In this document: one piece after another, positions 6,586 through 9,441 of the stretch
How positions within the stretch are numbered: the stretch's first letter is position 1
Layout: every line of letters starts with the position of its first letter
Source: Gammaproteobacteria bacterium
Lineage (GTDB): Bacteria; Pseudomonadota; Gammaproteobacteria; Enterobacterales; Psychrobiaceae
Direction of reading: 5' to 3'
Length of the DNA stretch: 9,441 nt
Assembly: GCA_013214885.1 (NCBI GenBank)
Contig: JABSRS010000076.1
Coordinates: forward strand, 1-9,441
Notes under the pieces: generated by a model
What the model saw: only the letters and a program-made list of their open reading frames with translations
What the model was told of the DNA's origin: nothing
Databases searched by the model: none
Program-made: the position numbers and the translations under genes

Positions 6586-6657
6586 AAAGCTCTCCAAACA
6601 TAAGTTATAGCAACAGTTAACTAGAATATAGCCTTTATTACTGAACCAAAATTAAGT

Positions 6658-7956
6658 TTACTTTTCCCAGTATGCTTCTTCTAACGAGTCTTCTTTTTCT
6701 GGCAGGCCTTTCGATAACCGTGGCGAGTGTTGATTTAACATCTCGAAACTCACTCGATTTGAGTACTTACAGATTTGAGCAAACGAAGAATAAGCCAGTG
6801 CAGGCTCAACATGTTTGCTCGAATTTGGGAAGTGTTGCTGATGATAATGATTGGCGGCCATATCATGAAGCAACGCTGACAGCGCTCCGTCACCGGCGCC
6901 ATTGGTGTTTTTAATCGCGGCTGGTCCACCCATATAAGGTTCGATATGAGAAAATACCATCATCGGAGACTTACAGTCTGTTTTGCGCATTGGTCGACTA
7001 AATTCATATTTGTTAAAGTCGCTAATACTGCCAGTGCGTAATGGATGAGTTGTGATTCGTTTTGTTTCTTCTTCGGTATAACCCGACAAATATAAACCGT
7101 GAGGACCAGCGGTTAGTAGCACCAAATCGGCAACTTCTAACGTTTTTACGCTCGCTGCCAATAAATCACGCTCACCGGTCAATGTTTCAGCTTCTTCTTC
7201 ATTCATCGCAACGACGCTAATGTGCTTGTCGATAAAATTGAGCCACCATGCAGGATCTTGAGCAATAATTTGCTTAGTCCCAAGGCTCAATACCACTGGT
7301 ACATGATGTTCATTAGCATAGGCTACAGCGGTCATCGTAGCTTTATCAATGGTGGCATCGCCATCAACCCGCATTAAATACGAGCTAATGACCAACGCAG
7401 AAGACGTTTTAACAACATCGGGATTGATTGAGTCACTGGTTAACGCATTTGACATACCGCGGTTAAAGGCGAAAGTTCGCTCGCCATCAGGGCATATTAA
7501 GGTGAAACAACGGCCAATTGGGCCTGAGACTGGCTGTAATATATCTAAATCAACCTTAGAGCTGGTATTGCATAAATATTTATAGGCATAACCTTTGGCG
7601 CGGATTGGATCAGAGATAACCCCAAAAAGAACACTTCGAGCGTCTGACAACACCGAATAATTGTGCAAGGTGTTACCGATGGTGCCACCGGCATATTCAT
7701 GACTGATTAAATTGTCAGCCATCAGTGCGTTATAAATTAACTCGGCCTGGTGATCATCAACTAAACAGGATGTTCCTTTGATCAGGTCAAACTGGGCTAA
7801 AAAAGCCTCGTCAACTGGTGCTTCGATATCAACTAACGTTTGATCAATACCACAAATATGGCTTTGGATATGGCTGTGATTAGTTGCTTGAGGAGCCGCT
7901 TTACGCGAGGCAACTGGAAAGTAATGTTTTATCTTACGCTGACCAGGAAATTTCAT
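6658..7956 (-). CDS. gsk: inosine-guanosine kinase
   Basis: Gsk phosphorylates inosine and guanosine with ATP to IMP and GMP in purine salvage. The 432-residue protein belongs to the PfkB/ribokinase family and resembles E. coli Gsk (434 residues, from memory) end to end. It opens with MKFPGQRKIKHYFPV, followed by GIDQTLVDIEAPVDE (36-50), the GGTIGNTLHNYSVL substrate/phosphate segment (90-103), LCNTSSKVDLD (128-138), GPIGRCFTL (145-153), the MNEEEAETLTGE stretch (251-262), and the PfkB signature NTNGAGDGA (350-358) with catalytic base Asp356. The C-terminus has NQHSPRLSKGLPEKEDSLEE (408-427). The ATG at 7956 has AGG about nine bases upstream. It follows hemH in the same direction, the conserved adk-hemH-gsk order, but a strong terminator lies between them, so an internal promoter or partial read-through is expected. 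The 3' flank is the repeat-rich gap. Confidence 0.95.
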   Translation of the reverse strand: MKFPGQRKIKHYFPVASRKAAPQATNHSHIQSHICGIDQTLVDIEAPVDEAFLAQFDLIKGTSCLVDDHQAELIYNALMADNLISHEYAGGTIGNTLHNYSVLSDARSVLFGVISDPIRAKGYAYKYLCNTSSKVDLDILQPVSGPIGRCFTLICPDGERTFAFNRGMSNALTSDSINPDVVKTSSALVISSYLMRVDGDATIDKATMTAVAYANEHHVPVVLSLGTKQIIAQDPAWWLNFIDKHISVVAMNEEEAETLTGERDLLAASVKTLEVADLVLLTAGPHGLYLSGYTEEETKRITTHPLRTGSISDFNKYEFSRPMRKTDCKSPMMVFSHIEPYMGGPAAIKNTNGAGDGALSALLHDMAANHYHQQHFPNSSKHVEPALAYSSFAQICKYSNRVSFEMLNQHSPRLSKGLPEKEDSLEEAYWEK

Positions 7957-7974
7957 TTGATAACCTAAATAATG

Positions 7975-8007
7975 AAAAGCCTGTTAATGACACACCATTA
8001 ACAGGCT
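7975..8007 (-). terminator. intrinsic terminator of hemH
   Basis: On the minus strand AGCCTGTTAATG and CATTAACAGGCT form a perfect 12-bp stem with loop GTGTGT, running into TTTTC. It lies 81 bases after the hemH stop and only 18 bases before the gsk start. It should separate hemH from gsk transcription, unless it works as an attenuator or stabiliser for a read-through message. Confidence 0.8.
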
Positions 8008-8088
8008 AATAGATTCACTATTTTAAACCAAACTGATCGGTGGAGTAAGAGTAATGCAAAATTTTGTGATTAAAGTCCACTTAATCGG

Positions 8089-9093
8089 CTAAGGTTGAAC
8101 CCAACCTAATGATTGTTGTTCAATTAATGCCATTAGCATCGCAATATGATCATCACTATCGTTGAGTGCTGGAATGTATCGATACCCTTCACCACCTTGC
8201 TGATTAAAATATTGGTGGTTCTCTTGGGCAATTTCTTCGAGCGTTTCGAGGCAATCAACCGAGAAAGCAGGACATACGACATCGATGTGTTTGATGTCTT
8301 GTTGCGGAAGTCCCTTCAATACCAGATCGGTATAGGGCGTTAACCATTGCGCTTTACCAAAGCGCGATTGATAACAAATGGTCCATTGCTGCTCACTAAG
8401 ACCAAGTTTGTTCGCCAGCGCAGTCGCTGTTCTTTGACATTGCAGTTGATAAGGGTCGCCTGCGTCAACATAACGCTGAGGCATGCCATGAAATGACATC
8501 ACCAGCAACTGAGACGAAACGCCCTGCTCTTCACTGCGTGATTTAGTCACGCTATTGGCCAGCGCCTCGATATATTTTTCGTTATCACAATAGTCCATCA
8601 CCATCCGTAATTCAGGTAGGTAGCGAGTTTTTGTAAATCTGGCCGCTATTTGATCATATACCACAGCGGTCGTGGTGGCGCTATATTGCGGGTAAAGCGG
8701 CACCACAATGATTTTTTTAATATTGAGCTGCTCAAACTCTAGTAACGCATTATCTAAACTTGGCTCGCCATAACTCATCGCACTTTTGCAAATATAGCGC
8801 TGATTATCAGTGCTTAAACAGCTATCTAATTTGTTGGCGATTGACTCATTATAAAAGCGCAGTGGTGAACCTTGAACGGTCCAAATTTGTTGATAAAGTT
8901 TGGCGACTTTAGGACTTCTTAGCGGTAGGATCATCCCATACAACAGGGTCTTCCATGCTATTGATGGCAAATCTATTACCCGTTTATCTGACAGGAACTG
9001 AGCTAAATATTTGTACACTGCACCCGCTGTGGGTTCACTTGGGGTACCTAGATTAACAATTAAAACACCAATATCATTATTTACAGCTTTCAC
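8089..9093 (-). CDS. hemH: ferrochelatase
   Basis: HemH inserts Fe2+ into protoporphyrin IX to make protohaem, the last step of haem synthesis. The 334-residue protein shows GVLIVNLGTPSEPT (9-22), the QGSPLRFY segment (74-81), VVPLYPQYSATTT (130-142), the signature MSFHGMPQRYVDAGDPYQLQC (199-219) with metal-ligand His202, SRFGKAQWLTPYTD (243-256), and CPAFSVDCLETLEEI (274-288) with the conserved Glu283. The mammalian SDHIE motif is VDCLE here, as I recall for enterobacterial enzymes. No Fe-S cluster extension is present; length is typical of gammaproteobacteria. The start is GTG at 9093, with AGGA about ten bases upstream; the ATG within AGGATG is in another frame and stops after eight codons. 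It lies between adk and gsk, as is usual in this group. Terminators on both sides suggest independent transcription. Confidence 0.95.
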   Translation of the reverse strand: MKAVNNDIGVLIVNLGTPSEPTAGAVYKYLAQFLSDKRVIDLPSIAWKTLLYGMILPLRSPKVAKLYQQIWTVQGSPLRFYNESIANKLDSCLSTDNQRYICKSAMSYGEPSLDNALLEFEQLNIKKIIVVPLYPQYSATTTAVVYDQIAARFTKTRYLPELRMVMDYCDNEKYIEALANSVTKSRSEEQGVSSQLLVMSFHGMPQRYVDAGDPYQLQCQRTATALANKLGLSEQQWTICYQSRFGKAQWLTPYTDLVLKGLPQQDIKHIDVVCPAFSVDCLETLEEIAQENHQYFNQQGGEGYRYIPALNDSDDHIAMLMALIEQQSLGWVQP

Positions 9094-9144
9094 GCGAATA
9101 CATCCTAAAAAAGTCTGGCGCTAGCGTACCATTGGCACAGGCAT

Positions 9145-9167
9145 AAAAAAAGCCCACAACGTGAGCT
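9145..9167 (-). terminator. intrinsic terminator of adk
   Basis: On the minus strand AGCTCAC and GTGGGCT pair over seven bases (one G:U) with loop GTT, directly followed by a run of T (seven A at 9145-9151 on the plus strand). It lies about 55 bases after the adk stop. It is the clearest Rho-independent terminator in the window. Confidence 0.85.
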
Positions 9168-9188
9168 TAATCAATTGATAGTTAATAA

Positions 9189-9210
9189 AACAGAACGATT
9201 AAATTCTGTT
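9189..9210 (-). terminator. secondary hairpin directly after adk
   Basis: AACAGAA (9189-9195) and TTCTGTT (9204-9210) pair perfectly around an 8-base loop, 12 bases past the adk stop. On the minus strand the stem leads into TTATTAAC, a weak U-rich tail, so it may form a tandem terminator with the stronger hairpin at 9145-9167. Confidence 0.5.
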
Positions 9211-9221
9211 ACTACTATCCG

Positions 9222-9441
<220 letters not shown>

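Larger units (their letters stand above)
6114..6636. repeat. MITE-like segment bounded by related 16-26 bp repeats
   Basis: A 26-base sequence at 6114-6139 recurs in the same orientation at 6611-6636 with 22 of 26 identities; all four differences are transitions. Part of it is also present inverted at 6144-6159, so 6144-6633 is framed by imperfect 16-bp inverted ends (GGCTACGTCCTAATTA and TAACTAGAATATAGCC, 12 of 16 pairs). The segment is about 490 bp with no transposase, a size and structure suiting a non-autonomous element or a composite of short repeats. I see no convincing target-site duplication outside the ends. Confidence 0.4.

Noticed and set aside
6371..6601. 76-codon open frame on the minus strand, starting MFGELYDVLY
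   Set aside because: It lies wholly across the repeat/hairpin region, has no ribosome-binding site of note and no domain signature. Its open frame follows from the inverted-repeat sequence; frames of this kind typically come from dispersed repeats.
5893..6657. Possible CRISPR array in the repeat-rich gap
   Set aside because: The repeats are few, imperfect, unevenly spaced and partly inverted, with no regular repeat-spacer rhythm and no cas genes.
5893..6657. Possible tRNA or known riboswitch in the gap
   Set aside because: No cloverleaf with a T-loop GTTCGA-type motif or CCA end was found, and no riboswitch core sequence I know of appears; the hairpins are simple stem-loops.
6672..6914. 80-codon plus-strand frame with a signal-peptide-like start (MLLLTSLLFLAGLS)
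   Set aside because: It is antisense to the 3' end of gsk; the hydrophobic start arises from the complement of acidic and lysine-rich Gsk codons.

Overview
The window looks like chromosomal DNA of a marine-type gammaproteobacterium of the Alteromonadales (Shewanella/Colwellia/Thalassotalea-like). The reasons are the moderately AT-rich base composition, the conserved adk-hemH-gsk order on the right, and the left-hand combination of a branched-chain keto-acid dehydrogenase operon with a stand-alone astE and msrA. The genus is an inference; no rRNA or other decisive marker is present.

Layout, left to right. (1) 1-1881, minus strand: E1 beta (cut by the window edge) and E1 alpha of the branched-chain 2-oxoacid dehydrogenase, joined by a one-base stop/start overlap, with a perfect 12-bp palindrome in the upstream gap. 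(2) 2128-3159, minus: astE, last step of arginine succinyltransferase catabolism. (3) 3268-4521, minus: an unrecognised 417-residue protein with two C-terminal membrane segments. (4) 4658-5892, plus: msrA followed by a small alpha/beta hydrolase, divergent from gene 3. (5) 5893-6657: 765 bases without a convincing gene, between convergent gene ends and packed with inverted repeats. (6) 6658-7956, minus: gsk. (7) 8089-9093, minus: hemH. (8) 9222-9441, minus: the C-terminal part of adk.

The genes form two functional groups. The left block feeds amino-acid carbon into central metabolism: E1 alpha/beta act on keto acids from Leu, Ile and Val, and AstE releases glutamate and succinate. The right block is a conserved housekeeping cluster: nucleotide balance (adk), purine salvage (gsk) and haem synthesis (hemH). 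Good intrinsic terminators follow adk and hemH, so gsk and hemH probably have their own promoters.

No defence system, prophage, IS transposase, CRISPR array, tRNA or rRNA was found. The least ordinary part is 5893-6657. It holds two oppositely oriented copies of a hairpin with the same six-base loop, differing by two compensatory base-pair changes. It also has a 490-bp segment bounded by imperfect 16-bp inverted repeats and a run of further stem-loops. The likeliest reading is one or more dispersed non-coding repeat elements (MITE/REP-like). The second item of interest is the uncharacterised membrane protein at 3268-4521.
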